Translations under genes and position numbers: made by a program
Assembly: GCA_900546845.1 (NCBI GenBank)
Contig: UREK01000056.1
Location: 1-6,403, forward strand
Reading direction: 5' to 3'
Length of the DNA stretch: 6,403 nt
DNA from: an uncultured Eubacteriales bacterium
Lineage (GTDB): Bacteria > Bacillota > Clostridia > Christensenellales > CAG-138
The notes under the pieces: model-generated
The model's input: only the letters and a program-made list of their open reading frames with translations
Databases searched by the model: none
What the model was told of the DNA's origin: nothing
Shown: positions 5,515 to 6,403 of the stretch, one piece after another
How the letters are laid out: each line of letters opens with the position of its first letter
Position numbering within the stretch: position 1 is the stretch's first letter

Positions 5515-5520
5515 GGAGGT
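5515..5520 (+). promoter_or_regulatory. Ribosome binding site of the DUF4956 gene
   Basis: GGAGGT ends 6 bases before the ATG at 5527. A full-strength site after a 162-base gap means this gene does not rely on coupling to the VTC-domain gene. Confidence 0.8.
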
Positions 5521-5526
5521 TTTCCC

Positions 5527-6183
5527 ATGAATGATTTCTCTTTTTCCGACATCTTTTCCATCACGCTCAGCCCCCTGCAGGTGATCCTGACGCTCGTCAT
5601 CGCCCTTGCGGTCGGCCTGTTCGTTTTCTTCATTTACAAGAAGACCTTCGGCGGCGTAATGTATTCCCGCAATTTTAACCTGAGCCTCATCATGCTCACG
5701 ATGGTCACCTCGCTCATGCTCATGCTTATCAACAACAACCTTGCGCTTTCAATGGGCATGGTCGGCGCGCTTTCCATCATCCGTTTCCGCACGGCCGTGA
5801 AGGATCCGATCGATACCGTGTTCATGTTCTGGGCCGTGGGCGAGGGTATCGCCGTTGGCACAAAGTTCTATGACATCGCTGTGATCGCAGCGCTCATCAT
5901 CGGCGTAATCATGGTGGTGCTGACGGTCTTTAAGGGCAAGGCCAGCATGCCGTACCTGCTTATCCTGCACTACCACGAGGGCGCTTCCCAGCAGGTGCGC
6001 CAGATGGTCAAGCAGCTCCCCAACGCGCGCATGAAATCCAAGACCGCCCAGCGCGACGGCATCGAGCTCACGATGGAGCTGCGCCTCAAGGAGAACGAGA
6101 CGGGCTTCGTCGAGAAGTTCCTGCGGGTGGACGGCGTGTATGACGCGACGCTCATCTCTCACCAGGGGGACATCATATCCTAA
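5527..6183 (+). CDS. DUF4956 membrane protein
   Basis: This 218-residue protein belongs to the DUF4956 family, whose biochemical role is not established. Hydrophobic segments lie at about 16-37, 52-68, 96-111 and 117-135. The hallmark stretch GMVGALSIIRFRTAVKDP (77-94), rich in small residues and carrying R86, R88 and K92, runs into FMFWAVGEGIAVG and identifies the family. Residues about 140-218 form a soluble tail with alternating strand and helix character (YLLILHYHE, ELTMELRLKENE, VYDATLISHQGD), likely a ferredoxin-like domain facing the cytosol. In many bacteria this family lies beside VTC-domain proteins, as here, which suggests it is their membrane partner, loosely comparable to the small membrane subunit Vtc1 in yeast; that comparison is inference. 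It has its own strong ribosome binding site and a candidate promoter in the gap upstream, and a terminator follows 13 bases after its stop. Family assignment is firm, transport function speculative. Confidence 0.88.
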   Translation: MNDFSFSDIFSITLSPLQVILTLVIALAVGLFVFFIYKKTFGGVMYSRNFNLSLIMLTMVTSLMLMLINNNLALSMGMVGALSIIRFRTAVKDPIDTVFMFWAVGEGIAVGTKFYDIAVIAALIIGVIMVVLTVFKGKASMPYLLILHYHEGASQQVRQMVKQLPNARMKSKTAQRDGIELTMELRLKENETGFVEKFLRVDGVYDATLISHQGDIIS

Positions 6184-6196
6184 AGGTGTAAATGCG

Positions 6197-6245
6197 AGCC
6201 GCTAGGGAAAGGCAGCCCCCGGCATGCTTTACGAAGCGGCTTTTT
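6197..6245 (+). terminator. Terminator after the DUF4956 gene
   Basis: AGCCGCT (6197-6203) pairs with AGCGGCT (6235-6241), and AAAGGCA (6208-6214) with TGCTTT (6225-6230) forms a nested stem with one bulged G. The outer stem runs into TTTTT (6241-6245). The position 13 bases after the stop codon and the T-run fit a Rho-independent terminator ending the CotH/VTC/DUF4956 unit. Confidence 0.65.
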
Positions 6246-6250
6246 AGTAA

Positions 6251-6314
6251 GGCAATCCCCCGTCAGCGCTAACGCGCTGCCACCCCCTTTTGTAAAGGGG
6301 GCGTTTGGGAACGG
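6251..6314. repeat. Intergenic two-hairpin repeat, copy 1
   Basis: This 64-base unit opens with GGCAATCC. Its first hairpin is CAGCGC (6264-6269) with GCGCTG (6274-6279) around TAAC; its second is CCCCCTTT (6283-6290) with AAAGGGGG (6294-6301) around TGT; it closes with TTTGGGAACGG. It begins 5 bases after the terminator T-run of the DUF4956 gene. It aligns without gaps to copy 2, 56 of 64 bases identical. From memory, units of this plan recur between genes in gut Clostridia; not searched. Confidence 0.8.
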
Positions 6315-6336
6315 TGAATTCCAGCGGGCTTCCCAA
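6305..6336. repeat. Inverted repeat bridging the two repeat copies
   Basis: TTGGGAA (6305-6311, the end of copy 1) and TTCCCAA (6330-6336, in the spacer) are perfect inverted copies 18 bases apart. This third potential stem links copy 1 to the 25-base spacer before copy 2, and suggests the repeated unit may extend past the 64 bases I could align. Confidence 0.4.
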
Positions 6337-6339
6337 TAC

Positions 6340-6403
6340 GGCAATCCTCCGTCAGCGCTAACGCGCTGCCACCTCCTTTCAAAAAGGAGGCTTTTGGGAG
6401 CGG
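6340..6403. repeat. Intergenic two-hairpin repeat, copy 2 (reaches window edge)
   Basis: This copy starts 89 bases after copy 1 and has the same plan: the first hairpin is identical, and the second is CCTCCTTT (6372-6379) with AAAGGAGG (6383-6390) around CAA, followed by CTTTTGGGAG. The change C to T at 6374 is matched by G to A at 6388, the opposing base of the stem, so pairing is preserved. The unit, or further copies, may continue beyond the window. Confidence 0.8.

Noticed and set aside
5422..5520. Riboswitch in the DUF4956 leader
   Set aside because: Two hairpins are present (5426-5444, 5467-5491), but no known riboswitch core or terminator/antiterminator pair can be recognised.
6251..6403. 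CRISPR array
   Set aside because: Only two copies, 64 bases each with two internal hairpins, a 25-base spacer and 8 differences between copies. No cas gene is present.

Overview
The window looks like chromosomal DNA of a GC-rich, uncultured-type member of the Bacillota, probably a gut-associated Clostridia lineage. Support for this is strong AGGAGG-type ribosome binding sites, GTG and TTG starts, a CotH / VTC-domain / DUF4956 gene set of a kind common in Clostridia, and hairpin-bearing intergenic repeats like those scattered through Clostridia genomes. The assignment is an inference; there is no rRNA or marker gene here to settle it.

Layout. Positions 1-259 hold no convincing gene but contain several hairpins, including a bidirectional-type terminator at 51-75. 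An alpha/beta hydrolase lies on the minus strand (260-1384); its N-terminal linker is made by a 15-bp minisatellite (1136-1240). A divergent control region (1385-1669) carries one sigma-70-like promoter on each strand. On the plus strand follow a 1000-residue surface protein with three lamin-tail domains, a chitobiase C-terminal-like domain and a CotH kinase domain (1670-4672), a VTC-type polyphosphate polymerase-domain protein overlapping it by 4 bases (4669-5364), a 162-base gap with an AT-rich inverted repeat and a good promoter match, and a DUF4956 membrane protein (5527-6183) followed by a terminator. The last 150 bases carry two 64-base copies of a two-hairpin intergenic repeat, the second running to the edge of the window.

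How the genes may work together. The three plus-strand genes form a recognisable module: an exported, membrane-anchored CotH-type kinase; a cytosolic triphosphate-tunnel enzyme of the VTC family, related to the catalytic domain of the yeast polyphosphate polymerase; and a small multi-span membrane protein. By analogy with yeast VTC, where catalytic and membrane subunits jointly make and translocate polyphosphate, the module could make a phosphate polymer and link it to phosphorylation at the cell surface. That is a hypothesis; the sequence supports only the families and the gene order. The divergent hydrolase has its own promoter and no evident functional link to the module. The most rewarding items to follow up are the altered DxD/DFG-like site of the CotH domain, the inverted repeat that coincides with a promoter inside the operon, the compensatory base change between the two terminal repeats, and the pentapeptide minisatellite in the hydrolase.
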